26,564 bases of DNA from Methanobacteriota archaeon (GCA_016207465.1 JACQPP010000126.1:1-26564); one strand, 5' to 3'. Counted from the stretch's first letter, positions 1 through 7,149 are shown. Made by a program: numbers and translations. The notes: a model not told the origin generated them from the letters alone.

Positions 1-81
1 CCCCTGGAGCCGCCCCCGGCCACACCCACCGCCCCCTCTCCTGCAACTCCCGCCGAGGCCCCGAGGCCCCCGGGCCAGTGA
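1..81 (+). CDS. C-terminal end of a truncated gene, possibly ribosomal protein S19e
   Basis: The first frame is open from the window edge to a TGA at 79-81 and encodes 26 residues made almost only of Pro, Ala, Thr and Glu. It ends seven bases before the PDCD5 start. In many archaea the gene before PDCD5-L39e-L31e-eIF6 is ribosomal protein S19e, so this could be an S19e with a disordered Pro/Ala tail. Nothing in the visible residues identifies the domain, so the name rests on gene order only. Similar Pro/Ala-rich segments occur in other proteins of this window, for example around 8100-8300. Confidence 0.4.
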   Translation, partial: PLEPPPATPTAPSPATPAEAPRPPGQ

Positions 82-88
82 TGCCCCC

Positions 89-430
89 ATGTCCGACGAG
101 GAACTGGAGACCCTCAAGCGCAAGAAGGCCCAGCAGATGGTCGCCGACCAGCAGGCCACCCAGGCCCGCCTGGCCCAGGAGCAGGCCGCCAAGCAGGACT
201 TCGAAGTCCGCAAACAGGCCCTCCTCCGGCAGATTCTCACCCCCGAGGCCCGGGAGCGCCTCAACAGCCTCCGCATGACCCGCCCGGACTTCGTAGACCA
301 GGTCGAGATGCAGCTCATCGCCCTCCTCCAGAGCGGCCAGCTCCAGAATGCCATCACCGACGAGCAGCTCCGCGTCCTCCTCGCCCGCCTCGCCCCCCGC
401 CGCCGCGAAATCACCATCACGAGGAAATAA
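89..430 (+). CDS. PDCD5-family DNA-binding protein
   Basis: This 113-residue protein matches the archaeal PDCD5 family (related to human PDCD5/TFAR19) in length and layout. It has a charged N-terminal helix starting MSDEELETLKRKK, a Gln/Ala-rich helix, and a compact helical core containing LTPEARERLNSLRM and later EQLRVLLARL. The C-terminus is basic. Family members are small helical bundles thought to bind nucleic acid; their archaeal role is unsettled. The ATG at 89 lies just after the upstream stop. The TAA at 428-430 overlaps the ATG of the L39e gene, so the two are translationally coupled. The position directly ahead of L39e, L31e and eIF6 is the usual archaeal arrangement and supports the call. 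Confidence 0.93.
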   Translation: MSDEELETLKRKKAQQMVADQQATQARLAQEQAAKQDFEVRKQALLRQILTPEARERLNSLRMTRPDFVDQVEMQLIALLQSGQLQNAITDEQLRVLLARLAPRRREITITRK

Positions 431-585
431 TGTCCAAAAAAGGATTGCCCAAAAAACGCCGCCTGGCCCGCAAGACCAAGCAGAACCGCCGGGTCCCCGT
501 CTGGGTCATCGTCCGCACCCAGCGCCGCGTCCAGAGCCACCCCAAACGCCGCCACTGGAGACGACGCCGACACCTGGAGAGCTAA
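430..585 (+). CDS. rpl39e: Large-subunit ribosomal protein L39e
   Basis: A 51-residue, extremely basic protein carrying the L39e signature NRRVPVWVIVRTQRRV followed by HPKRRHWRRR. The family is normally 50-51 residues, so it is full length. L39e is a non-globular protein lining the peptide exit tunnel of archaeal and eukaryotic large subunits. Its ATG shares an A with the stop of the PDCD5 gene (TAATG), and its own stop is immediately followed by the L31e ATG, so the cluster is tightly packed and presumably co-transcribed. Confidence 0.97.
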   Translation: MSKKGLPKKRRLARKTKQNRRVPVWVIVRTQRRVQSHPKRRHWRRRRHLES

Positions 586-912
586 ATGAGCGAAGACAAA
601 AAAGAGAAAAAAGAAGAGAAGCCCAAGGAGAAGCCGGGCCGCGAGGGCATGGAGGTCAACGTGGAGCGCATCTACACCATCCCCCTCCACCCCGAGCGCG
701 ACCCCCGCTGGCGCCGCTCCGAACTCGCCATCTTCCACATCCGCGACTACCTCGTCCGCCACATGAAGGCCCGCCCCGACGAGGTCCACCTGGACTCCAG
801 CATCAACGAGCACGTCTTCTCCCGCGGCGCCCGCAAGCCCCCGCGCCACATCCGGGTCCGCGCCATGAAATTCGAAGACGGCATCGTCGAGGCCGAATTG
901 AAACAAGAGTAG
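586..912 (+). CDS. rpl31e: Large-subunit ribosomal protein L31e
   Basis: A 108-residue protein with the L31e core beginning VERIYTIPLHPER, then IFHIRDYLVRHMK and DSSINEHVFSRGARKPPRHI, which is typical of archaeal L31e. The first ~22 residues are a Lys/Glu-rich extension (many KEKKEE repeats) that is longer than in most archaeal L31e; the core alone would be about 85 residues. L31e sits near the exit tunnel of the 50S subunit. It starts directly after the L39e stop and ends 13 bases before the eIF6 start, so it belongs to the same operon. A start at the internal Met-22 is possible and would remove the extension. Confidence 0.96.
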   Translation: MSEDKKEKKEEKPKEKPGREGMEVNVERIYTIPLHPERDPRWRRSELAIFHIRDYLVRHMKARPDEVHLDSSINEHVFSRGARKPPRHIRVRAMKFEDGIVEAELKQE

Positions 913-925
913 GGGAGAATCGCGC

Positions 926-1630
926 GTGGAGACACAGGAAAGCCAGCCGAGCCCCCCCGGCTCCCTCGGGGCCCGCCGCGTGGACTTCGACGGCAACCCC
1001 AACATCGGCATCTTCGCCCGCGCCACCGACACCCGCGTCCTCCTCCCCCCCGGCATCTCCCCGAGGGCCCGCCGCCACATCGAGGAGAGCCTCCAGGTCC
1101 CCGCCCTCGAGGCCACCATCGGCGACTCCCCGGTCCTCGGCGCCCTCATCGCCGCCAACAGCCGCGGCCTCCTCGTCGCCAACATCGCCGACGACGCCGA
1201 GATTTCGCGCCTCGCCGCCGACGGCCTCCACGTCGCCCGCCTCCCCGGCCGCCTCAACGCCGCCGGGAACCTCGTCCTCGCCAACGACACCGCCGCCATC
1301 CTCAGCCCCCGCCTCCCCGACCGCGCCGCCCAGGTGGCCTCCGAGACCCTCGGCGTCGACGTCCACCGCACCACCATCGCCGGCCTCCACAACCCCGGCA
1401 TGGCCGCCTTCGCCACCAACAAGGGGGTGCTGGTCCACCCCCGCACCACCCCCCAGGAAATCGCCATCCTCGAAAAAGCCTTCCAACTGCCCCTGGACAT
1501 CGGCACCGTCAACGGCGGATACCCCTACATCGGCTCCGCCGTCCTCGCCAACACCCACGGATACATCGCCGGAACCCACACCACCGGCCCCGAACTCGGA
1601 AGAATCGAGGACGCCCTCGGATTCCTGTAG
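926..1630 (+). CDS. eif6: Translation initiation factor 6 (ribosome anti-association factor)
   Basis: A 234-residue protein with a GTG start preceded by a purine-rich GGGGAG. It has the repeated five-fold pseudosymmetric pattern of IF6: NPNIGIFARATDTRVLLPPG near the start, LVANIADDAEI, LVLANDTAAILSP, GVLVHPRTTPQEI and YPYIGSAVLANTHGYIAG. aIF6 binds the large subunit and prevents premature joining of subunits. The N-terminus carries about 12 extra residues rich in Ser, Pro and Gly before the core. It is the last gene of the ribosomal cluster here; the prefoldin/FtsY genes that often follow eIF6 in archaea are absent, replaced by a hairpin-rich spacer and an alpha/beta hydrolase. Confidence 0.96.
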   Translation: METQESQPSPPGSLGARRVDFDGNPNIGIFARATDTRVLLPPGISPRARRHIEESLQVPALEATIGDSPVLGALIAANSRGLLVANIADDAEISRLAADGLHVARLPGRLNAAGNLVLANDTAAILSPRLPDRAAQVASETLGVDVHRTTIAGLHNPGMAAFATNKGVLVHPRTTPQEIAILEKAFQLPLDIGTVNGGYPYIGSAVLANTHGYIAGTHTTGPELGRIEDALGFL

Positions 1631-1682
1631 GGGCTCGCTTCGCGAGCCCATGGAATTTTTCGCCTTCGGCGAAAAATTCCAT
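1631..1682. repeat. Two adjacent perfect hairpins with TTC loops
   Basis: Directly after the eIF6 stop there is an 8-bp stem (GGGCTCGC at 1631-1638, GCGAGCCC at 1642-1649) closed by a TTC loop. It abuts a second, perfect 15-bp stem (1650-1664 with 1668-1682), also closed by TTC. The second stem has an AT-rich run followed by a GC clamp. They could end the eIF6 transcript, but archaeal terminators are mainly T-tracts, and matching hairpins occur 40 bases downstream in the opposite sense. They look more like copies of a palindromic element. Confidence 0.85.
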
Positions 1683-1716
1683 AAACGGTGGGATCAGCCG
1701 AGCGCCGCCCAACACA

Positions 1717-1726
1717 ACCTTTATGT
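1717..1726 (+). promoter_or_regulatory. TATA box of the alpha/beta hydrolase
   Basis: AACCTTTATGTG lies between the two hairpin pairs and matches the AACCTTTAT pattern seen ahead of other genes here (22338, 26227, 11909). Transcription would start near 1745-1750, inside the third hairpin, so the leader would carry hairpins 3 and 4 before the ATG at 1785. Inferred from motif and spacing only. Confidence 0.55.
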
Positions 1727-1776
1727 GTTTTTCCCGCGAAGCGGGAAAAACACTCCGCGCGGCGAAGCCGCGCGGA
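1725..1776. repeat. Two adjacent perfect hairpins with GAA loops
   Basis: A perfect 13-bp stem (1725-1737 with 1741-1753, loop GAA) abuts a perfect 10-bp stem (1754-1763 with 1767-1776, loop GAA). Loop GAA is the complement of loop TTC, so this pair is the inverted counterpart of the pair at 1631-1682. Both stems lie between the likely TATA box and the hydrolase ATG, so they would fold in the 5' leader. Confidence 0.85.
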
Positions 1777-1784
1777 CACACACC

Positions 1785-2651
1785 ATGCCCAAGGCCCACA
1801 TCAACGGCATCCAGGTCAACTACAGCACCCACGGCCAAGGCCACCCCCTGGTCCTCATCATGGGCCTCGGCATGGACTCCAGCGGCTGGATGTTCCAGGT
1901 CCCCGAACTCAAGAAGCACTTCCGCGTCATCACCCTCGACAACCGCGGCTGCGGCCTCAGCGACAAGCCCCCGGGCCCCTACTCCACCCGGGTGATGGCC
2001 CAGGACGTCATCGGCCTCCTCGACTTCCTCCAGGTCCCCCGGGCCCACGTCGTCGGCGACTCCATGGGGGGCATGATTGCCCAGGAGGTGGCCCTCGGCT
2101 GGCCCCAGCGGGTCGCCAAACTCGTCCTCGCCTGCACCTACAGCCGCCCCGACCCCCTCGCCAAGACCCTCCTCGAACAGGGCATGAAAACCATGATTGG
2201 GGAGGTCCGGGACCTCAAGACCGTGGACCCCAAGAAATTCAACGTGCAGGCCATCGCCCAGTTCATGCTCCCCCTCGTCCTCTCCAAGGAGTTCTACGAG
2301 AAAAACAAGGCCCTCCTCATCCCCTTCATGGAGGAACTCCTCAAGAAGGCCAGCGTCGAGGGCTTCCTCGGCCAGGTCGTCGCCACCCAGGAGCACGACA
2401 CCTTCGAGCGCCTCCCACAAATCACTGTTCCCACCCTTGTCATGACCGGCACCCACGACGCCCTCGTCCACCCCAAGAACAGCGAAGTCCTCTCCAGCCG
2501 CATCCCCGGCGCCCGCCTGGTCCGAATCGAGGGCGGCAGCCACGGATTCAACTTCGAGAAGGCCGCCGAGTTCAACCGGGCCATCATCGAATTCCTCGGC
2601 GACGGCGCCACCCGGGTGGCCCCCACCACCTCCAAACCCAGGAAAGCCTAA
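1785..2651 (+). CDS. Alpha/beta hydrolase (esterase/peroxidase-like)
   Basis: A 288-residue alpha/beta-hydrolase-fold protein. The oxyanion loop region is LVLIMGLGMDSSGW (about residues 22-35), followed by VITLDNRGCGLSD (48-60). The nucleophile elbow is VGDSMGGMIAQ with Ser93, the acid is Asp225 in TGTHDALVHP, and the base is His253 in GGSHGFNFE, so the triad is complete. The GDSMGG elbow with a DNRGxGxSD strand is common in the family that includes 3-oxoadipate enol-lactonases, epoxide hydrolases and non-heme haloperoxidases; the substrate cannot be told. ATG 1785 is chosen because the fold begins at once (AHINGIQVNYSTHGQG). The frame is open far upstream, but only over spacer and eIF6 shadow sequence. 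A Pro/Thr/Lys-rich tail of about 15 residues follows the fold. Confidence 0.9.
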   Translation: MPKAHINGIQVNYSTHGQGHPLVLIMGLGMDSSGWMFQVPELKKHFRVITLDNRGCGLSDKPPGPYSTRVMAQDVIGLLDFLQVPRAHVVGDSMGGMIAQEVALGWPQRVAKLVLACTYSRPDPLAKTLLEQGMKTMIGEVRDLKTVDPKKFNVQAIAQFMLPLVLSKEFYEKNKALLIPFMEELLKKASVEGFLGQVVATQEHDTFERLPQITVPTLVMTGTHDALVHPKNSEVLSSRIPGARLVRIEGGSHGFNFEKAAEFNRAIIEFLGDGATRVAPTTSKPRKA

Positions 2652-2658
2652 TTTTATC
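2650..2658 (+). promoter_or_regulatory. TATA-like element of the SDR gene
   Basis: AATTTTATC overlaps the hydrolase stop and is the only AT-rich stretch before the GTG at 2682. The spacing (about 26-30 bases) predicts a nearly leaderless transcript. Confidence 0.5.
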
Positions 2659-2681
2659 TACCCCCGGGCCGATTTCACCCC

Positions 2682-3389
2682 GTGGACCTCAAATCCAAGA
2701 CCGTGCTCATCACCGGCGGGACCGGGGACTTCGGCCGCCGGGTCACCGAGGCCTTCCTGCGGGCCCGAGCCCGCGTGGTGGCCACCTACATCAGCGACCA
2801 CGAACTGCAGGCGGTCCGGGCCCTCTGGCGCCGCCTCCCCAACCGGCCCACCTTCGTGCGGACCGACGTCACAGACGAAGCCCGGGTGAAGGCCCTTGTC
2901 CAGCAGGTCCTCCGCGACCACCGGCGGGTGGACATCCTCGTGAACCTCGTCGGGGGATTCATCGGTGGGCCCCCCGTGTCCGAGACCAGCCTCGAGGACT
3001 TCGACCTCGCCCTGAAACTCAACCTCCGCTCCACCTTCATCGTGAGCCGCGCCGTGGCCCCGGTCATGGCCCGCCAGGGGCGGGGCCGCATCATCAACAT
3101 CTCCAGCCGCAGCGGCCTCCGGGGCCACGCGGGGGCCGCCGCACACGCCGCCGCCAAGGGCGGGGTCATCCGCCTCACCGAGGCCATGGCCGACGAACTC
3201 CGCGACCACGGAGTCACCGTCAACGCCGTCGTCCACGCCCCCATCGACACCCCCACCAACCGCCGCATGATGCCCGACGAGACCCACTGGGTCAAGGCCG
3301 AGGAAGTGGCCGCGGCCATCCTCTTCCTGGCCGGGGACGAGGCGGGGAGCATCACCGGGGCGGCCATCCCCATCCTCGGCCGCGCCTGA
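2682..3389 (+). CDS. Short-chain dehydrogenase/reductase with altered active site
   Basis: A 235-residue classical SDR. The nucleotide-binding loop TGGTGDFG is at residues 11-18, followed by DV at 62-63 and a NAG-equivalent NLVGG at about 88-92. The active-site strand is INISSRSG with Ser141/142. In the position of the catalytic YxxxK motif the protein has HAAAK (His155, Lys159), with a CAC codon where TAC would encode Tyr. The C-terminal part NAVVHAPIDTPTNRR and the closing SITGAAIPI are typical of FabG-like members. GTG 2682 is taken as the start because the fold begins immediately (MDLKSKTVLITGG). The loss of Tyr means that ordinary SDR redox chemistry is uncertain. The gene ends in a hairpin shared with the convergent gene. 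Confidence 0.9.
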   Translation: MDLKSKTVLITGGTGDFGRRVTEAFLRARARVVATYISDHELQAVRALWRRLPNRPTFVRTDVTDEARVKALVQQVLRDHRRVDILVNLVGGFIGGPPVSETSLEDFDLALKLNLRSTFIVSRAVAPVMARQGRGRIINISSRSGLRGHAGAAAHAAAKGGVIRLTEAMADELRDHGVTVNAVVHAPIDTPTNRRMMPDETHWVKAEEVAAAILFLAGDEAGSITGAAIPILGRA

Positions 3390-3416
3390 ACCCTTTTTCT
3401 CTTAGAAAAAGGGTTC
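3388..3416. terminator. Bidirectional terminator hairpin between convergent genes
   Basis: A perfect 12-bp inverted repeat: GAACCCTTTTTC at 3388-3399, loop TCTTA, GAAAAAGGGTTC at 3405-3416. Each arm gives a T run on one strand. It overlaps the stop codons of both the SDR gene (ends 3389) and the minus-strand small gene (ends 3415), so it can end transcription from both sides. Confidence 0.8.
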
Positions 3417-3651
3417 AGTGATGTCCCCTTCTCCCCTTGTATCCGCGGGCGTCAATGGGCTCCCCCTTGACCTCCCCGGAGATGGTCTCCCGCTTGAGGA
3501 ACTCGAAGTCCCGCATGGCCTTCTCCCGGGCGGCGTAGGTCTGGGAATAGTGGAGATGCTCCCCCACGTAGTGCTCCAGGAGGAACTTCCCCTCCGCCTC
3601 CAGGACCTGCACGGCAATCTCCCCCACCTTGAAGCGCACCACCACCGACAT
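3415..3651 (-). CDS. Small conserved-looking hypothetical protein
   Basis: A 78-residue protein that I do not recognise. It opens MSVVVRFKVGEIAVQVLEAEGKF, an alternating hydrophobic pattern suggesting beta strands. A helical, charged middle follows (QTYAAREKAMRDFEFLKRE) and then a short basic tail. There are no cysteines, membrane segments or signal peptide. ATG at 3651 is preferred over an upstream ATG at 3690, because the extra residues are Pro/Arg-rich and non-conserved in style. It is convergent with the SDR gene, shares its terminator, and is divergent from the heat-shock regulator gene with about 110 bases between the two starts. Confidence 0.7.
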   Translation of the reverse strand: MSVVVRFKVGEIAVQVLEAEGKFLLEHYVGEHLHYSQTYAAREKAMRDFEFLKRETISGEVKGEPIDARGYKGRRGHH

Positions 3652-3721
3652 ACGCCTATCCCGTGGGCCGGGGCGGGGAAAAAGGTTCACACCTGAACGT
3701 CACCGAAGGCGACGTTGGCCA

Positions 3722-3732
3722 AAACTTTATAT
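3722..3732 (+). promoter_or_regulatory. TATA box of the heat-shock operon
   Basis: AAACTTTATAT begins 43 bases before the regulator ATG. With normal archaeal TATA-to-start spacing, transcription begins near 3755, inside the palindrome at 3741-3757, leaving a leader of about ten bases. Confidence 0.8.
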
Positions 3733-3740
3733 GCCACGAC

Positions 3741-3757
3741 ACTAACCTTAGGTTAGT
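3741..3757. promoter_or_regulatory. HSR1-type heat-shock operator
   Basis: ACTAACCTTAGGTTAGT has perfect 8-base arms around one central T. It fits exactly the CTAAC-N5-GTTAG palindrome that I recall as described for the Archaeoglobus fulgidus heat-shock regulator HSR1. It lies just downstream of the TATA box and over the predicted transcription start, the right place for a repressor that blocks initiation. I found no second copy in the window. Confidence 0.85.
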
Positions 3758-3764
3758 GATAGGC

Positions 3765-4463
3765 ATGGAGCCGTGGGAACTCTTGGACCTCCTGGGCAAC
3801 GAGAACCGGAGGAAGATCCTCCAGCTGCTGGCCTCGCGCCCCTGCTACGTGTCCGAAATCTCGGGGAGGCTCCGGGTGGCCCCCAAGGCGGTGCTGGACC
3901 ACCTGGCCATGCTGGAGGAGGCGGGCATCATCGAGGCGCGGGCCGAGGAGGGGCGGAGGAAGTATTTCCAGATTTCGGAGAGCGTCCACCTCTCGGTGGA
4001 ACTCGGGCCCTTCTCCTTCGGCACCGAGGCCTCGCCGGTGGAGGAGGAGGACCTGGACGATGACCACCTGCGGCGGGCCGCCCAGCGGCTCGAGGAGGTG
4101 GAGCGCCTGGAGTCCCGCGACCGCCTCGGCGACCTCACCCTCGCCCTGCGCGGGGTGCGCGACCTCCAGGCGGAGCTCGCCGGGGCCTACCGCTCCCTCC
4201 AGTGGCGCGCCAACGCCATCATGGAGAGGTGCCAGGAGGCGGTTCGGGGGCTCACCGGCGACCCCCGGGAGGTCGCCATCCTGCTCGCCCTGGCCCGGGG
4301 GATGGAGAGCGCCCGGGAGGTCTACCGCTCCGTGGGCCTCGAATACGAGGAGTTCCTGGAGGTCCTCCAGGGGCTCCAGAGGGGAAAGCTCATTACCGTT
4401 AGCGGCGACAAGATTCGACTGGAAGGTGTCCCCCCCATGAAAGCCGCGGAGGCCAGCCGGTGA
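3765..4463 (+). CDS. HSR1-like heat-shock transcriptional regulator (ArsR-type winged helix)
   Basis: A 232-residue protein. The first ~80 residues form an ArsR-like winged helix: LLDLLGNENRRKILQLLASRPCYVSEISGRL, then VAPKAVLDHLAMLEEAGII and a wing ending EGRRKYFQIS. The rest is helical and charged, with likely coiled coil (DHLRRAAQRLEEVERLESRDRLGDL) and a second helical bundle at the C-terminus. The call rests on three things together: the domain, the palindrome at 3741-3757, and an operon with CDC48 and Hsp20, which parallels A. fulgidus HSR1-Hsp20-cdc48. It is inferred to repress its own operon at normal temperature. ATG 3765 is chosen over in-frame upstream starts because the promoter and operator lie at 3722-3757. 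Its TGA overlaps the GTG of cdc48. Confidence 0.9.
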   Translation: MEPWELLDLLGNENRRKILQLLASRPCYVSEISGRLRVAPKAVLDHLAMLEEAGIIEARAEEGRRKYFQISESVHLSVELGPFSFGTEASPVEEEDLDDDHLRRAAQRLEEVERLESRDRLGDLTLALRGVRDLQAELAGAYRSLQWRANAIMERCQEAVRGLTGDPREVAILLALARGMESAREVYRSVGLEYEEFLEVLQGLQRGKLITVSGDKIRLEGVPPMKAAEASR

Positions 4464-6646
4464 CCGACGAGAAGAGGGAGGTCATCCTGCGCGTGGTGGA
4501 GGCCTACCACCAGGACGCGGGCCGGGGCATCGCCCGGGTCGACATGGAGACCATGAAGCGCCTCGGCCTGGTCAGCGGCGACGTGGTGGAAATCGAGGGC
4601 AAGACCGTGGCCAGCGCCATCGTGTGGCCCGGCCACCCCGAGGACACCGGCAAGGGCATCCTGCGCATTGATGGCCACATCCGCGGCAACGCCGGAGTGG
4701 GCATCGACGAGCGCGTCAAAATCCGCAAGGTGGACGCCAAGGACGCCAAGCGCATCCTCATCGCTCCCACCCAGCCCGTCCGCATCGTCGGCGGCGACAA
4801 GTATATCCAGCGCATCCTTGAGGGCCGCCCGGTGGTCAAGGGGCAGAAAATCCGCGTCGAGATGCTCGGCAACCCCCTCACCTTCATCGTGGCCTCCACC
4901 CAGCCCGCCGGGGTCGTCATCGCCCGCAAGGACACCCAGATCGTCCTCAAGGACGAGCCCGTCGAGGAACTCCGCGTCCCCCAAGTGACCTACGAGGACA
5001 TCGGGGGCCTCAAGCGGGAGCTGAGCATGGTGCGCGAGATGATTGAGCTCCCCCTGCGCCACCCCGAACTCTTCCAGAAACTTGGCATCGATCCCCCCAA
5101 GGGGGTCCTCCTCTACGGCAGCCCCGGGACCGGGAAGACCCTCATCGCCAAGGCCGTGGCCAACGAGACCGACGCCAACTTCATCTCCATCAGCGGCCCC
5201 GAAATCATGAGCAAATACTACGGAGAGTCCGAGAAACACCTGCGGGAAATCTTCGAAGAGGCAGAGAAGAACGCCCCCAGTATCATCTTCCTCGACGAGC
5301 TCGACGCCATCGCCCCCAAGCGCGAGGAGGTCACCGGCGAGGTGGAGCGCCGCGTCGTCGCCCAGCTGCTCAGCCTCATGGACGGCCTCAAGTCCCGGGG
5401 CCAGGTCATCGTCATCGGGGCCACCAACCGCCCCAACGCCCTCGACGAGGCCCTCCGCCGCGGCGGCCGATTCGACCGCGAAATCGAGATTGGAATCCCC
5501 GACCGCATCGGGCGCCTCGAAATCCTCCAGGTCCACACCCGCGGGATGCCCCTCGCCGAGGACGTGAACCTCAAGGACCTGGCCGACGTCATCCACGGCT
5601 TCGTCGGGGCCGACGTCACCAGCCTCTGCAAGGAGGCCGCCATGCACGCCCTCCGCAAGATTCTCCCCCAGATAGACATCGAGAAGGAAATCCCCATGGA
5701 TGTGGTGGAGAACCTCCGGGTCACCAAGTCCGACTTCGACGATGCCCTCCGGAACATCGAGCCCAGCGCCATGCGCGAGGTCTACGTGGAGGTCCCCAAG
5801 GTGGAGTGGAAGGACATCGGCGGCCTCCACCGGGCCAAGCAGGAGCTCCGCGAGGCCATCGAGTGGCCCCTCAAATACCCCGACCTCTTCCGCACTCTCA
5901 ACACCCGGCCCCCCCGGGGCATCCTCATCTTCGGCCCCCCCGGCACCGGGAAGACCCTCCTCGCCAAGGCCGCCGCCCACGGCTCCCAGGCCAACTTCAT
6001 CTCCATCAAGGGACCCGAGGTCATCAGCAAATGGGTGGGCGAGTCCGAGCGGGCCATCCGCGAAATCTTCCGCAAGGCCAAGCAGGCCTCCCCCGCCATC
6101 ATCTTCCTCGACGAAATCGACTCCCTTGTCCCCGTGCGCGGGATGTCCAGCGACAGCCACGTCACCGAACGCATCGTCTCCCAGATGCTCACCGAGCTCG
6201 ACGGCATGGTGGAACTCAAGGACGTGGTGGTCATCGCCGCCACCAACCGCCCCGACATGATCGACCCCGCCATCCTCCGCCCCGGTCGCTTCGACCGCTT
6301 CATCTACGTCCAGCCTCCCAACGAGGACGAGCGCGAGGAAATCCTCCGCATCCACCTCACCGGCAAGCCCCTCGGCAAGGAGGTCGACCTCCGCGAAATC
6401 GCCCGGGTCACCCAGGGATACGTGGGGTCCGACCTGGAGGCCATCTCCCGCGAGGCCACCATGATCGCCCTCCGCGAATTCCTCGAGTCCGGCGTCAACC
6501 AGGAGCACATGGCCGAGGCCGCCAAGAACATCATCCTCCGGAAGAAACACCTCGACGAGGCCATGAAGAAGGTGAAGCCCACCACCTCCCAGAAGGCCCT
6601 CAAGGAATTCGAGCAGAAGGCCGAGGAACTCGCCGCCTACACCTAA
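4460..6646 (+). CDS. cdc48: CDC48/VCP-type AAA+ ATPase (two AAA domains)
   Basis: A 728-residue protein with the full archaeal CDC48 (VAT) layout. Residues 1-~180 form the N-domain (double-psi barrel plus CDC48_2-like subdomain). D1 has Walker A GSPGTGKT at 220-227 and Walker B IIFLDE at 275-280. D2 has Walker A GPPGTGKT at 492-499 and Walker B IIFLDE at 547-552. Both modules have second-region-of-homology sequences ending GRFDR. It unfolds substrates with ATP, probably for the proteasome. The last three residues are Ala-Tyr-Thr, fitting a hydrophobic-Tyr-X tail that can dock on 20S proteasomes. The GTG start overlaps the regulator's stop (GTGA), so expression is coupled to HSR1. Hsp20 follows after 24 bases. 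Confidence 0.97.
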   Translation: MTDEKREVILRVVEAYHQDAGRGIARVDMETMKRLGLVSGDVVEIEGKTVASAIVWPGHPEDTGKGILRIDGHIRGNAGVGIDERVKIRKVDAKDAKRILIAPTQPVRIVGGDKYIQRILEGRPVVKGQKIRVEMLGNPLTFIVASTQPAGVVIARKDTQIVLKDEPVEELRVPQVTYEDIGGLKRELSMVREMIELPLRHPELFQKLGIDPPKGVLLYGSPGTGKTLIAKAVANETDANFISISGPEIMSKYYGESEKHLREIFEEAEKNAPSIIFLDELDAIAPKREEVTGEVERRVVAQLLSLMDGLKSRGQVIVIGATNRPNALDEALRRGGRFDREIEIGIPDRIGRLEILQVHTRGMPLAEDVNLKDLADVIHGFVGADVTSLCKEAAMHALRKILPQIDIEKEIPMDVVENLRVTKSDFDDALRNIEPSAMREVYVEVPKVEWKDIGGLHRAKQELREAIEWPLKYPDLFRTLNTRPPRGILIFGPPGTGKTLLAKAAAHGSQANFISIKGPEVISKWVGESERAIREIFRKAKQASPAIIFLDEIDSLVPVRGMSSDSHVTERIVSQMLTELDGMVELKDVVVIAATNRPDMIDPAILRPGRFDRFIYVQPPNEDEREEILRIHLTGKPLGKEVDLREIARVTQGYVGSDLEAISREATMIALREFLESGVNQEHMAEAAKNIILRKKHLDEAMKKVKPTTSQKALKEFEQKAEELAAYT

Positions 6647-6670
6647 ACCGGAGAAATCCGCGGGGCCCCC

Positions 6671-7141
6671 ATGAGTTCCAAGCGCGCGCCGGAAGGGAAC
6701 CCCGACGACCTCTTCGCCGCCATGGAGAGGATGTTCCGCGAGATGGTGGAACAGATGGGGGTGGACATCCCCCCGAACTTCACCTTCGGGTTTACCCTCA
6801 ACCAGCGGGAAGGGGAGTCCCCGGAGGTTCGGCCCTTCGGTGACCGACCCCCTGCCGCCCCCGGGGAGACCCCCGCCCGCCGCCCCCGCATCGAGGTCCT
6901 CGAAACCCCCGACGAGGTCCGGGTCATCGCCGAGGTCCCCGGGGCCCGCCGGGGGGACCTCCGCCTCCAGGCCCAGGACCGCACCCTCCACCTCCGCGCC
7001 CCCCGCGGCGACGAGGGGGAATACGCCGAGGAGGTCCGCCTCCCCGCCCCCGTGGACCCCCGGAGCGCCCGGGCCACCTGCCGCCACGGGGTCCTTGAGG
7101 TCCGAATCCGCAAGCGGGCGGCCCCACGAAAGGCGAAGTAG
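6671..7141 (+). CDS. Small heat-shock protein, Hsp20/alpha-crystallin family
   Basis: A 156-residue protein. The N-terminal arm (1-~75) is variable, with a helix (DLFAAMERMFREMVEQMG) and a Phe-rich stretch (PNFTFGFTLNQ). The alpha-crystallin domain starts at about residue 76 (RIEVLETPDEVRVIAEVPGARRGDLRLQ) and ends with HGVLEVRIRK, the counterpart of the family's A/N-GVL motif. A short basic tail follows, without a clear I-x-I motif. Small heat-shock proteins hold unfolding proteins in soluble complexes. It is third in the HSR1-cdc48-hsp20 operon, which supports a stress role. The ATG is 24 bases after the cdc48 stop. Confidence 0.93.
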   Translation: MSSKRAPEGNPDDLFAAMERMFREMVEQMGVDIPPNFTFGFTLNQREGESPEVRPFGDRPPAAPGETPARRPRIEVLETPDEVRVIAEVPGARRGDLRLQAQDRTLHLRAPRGDEGEYAEEVRLPAPVDPRSARATCRHGVLEVRIRKRAAPRKAK

Positions 7142-7149
7142 AGGCGAGG

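Noticed and set aside
348..1784. A long plus-strand frame running into the hydrolase from upstream
   Set aside because: The upstream part overlaps L39e, L31e and eIF6 in another frame and encodes Pro/Ser/Arg-rich nonsense; the hydrolase fold begins at ATG 1785.
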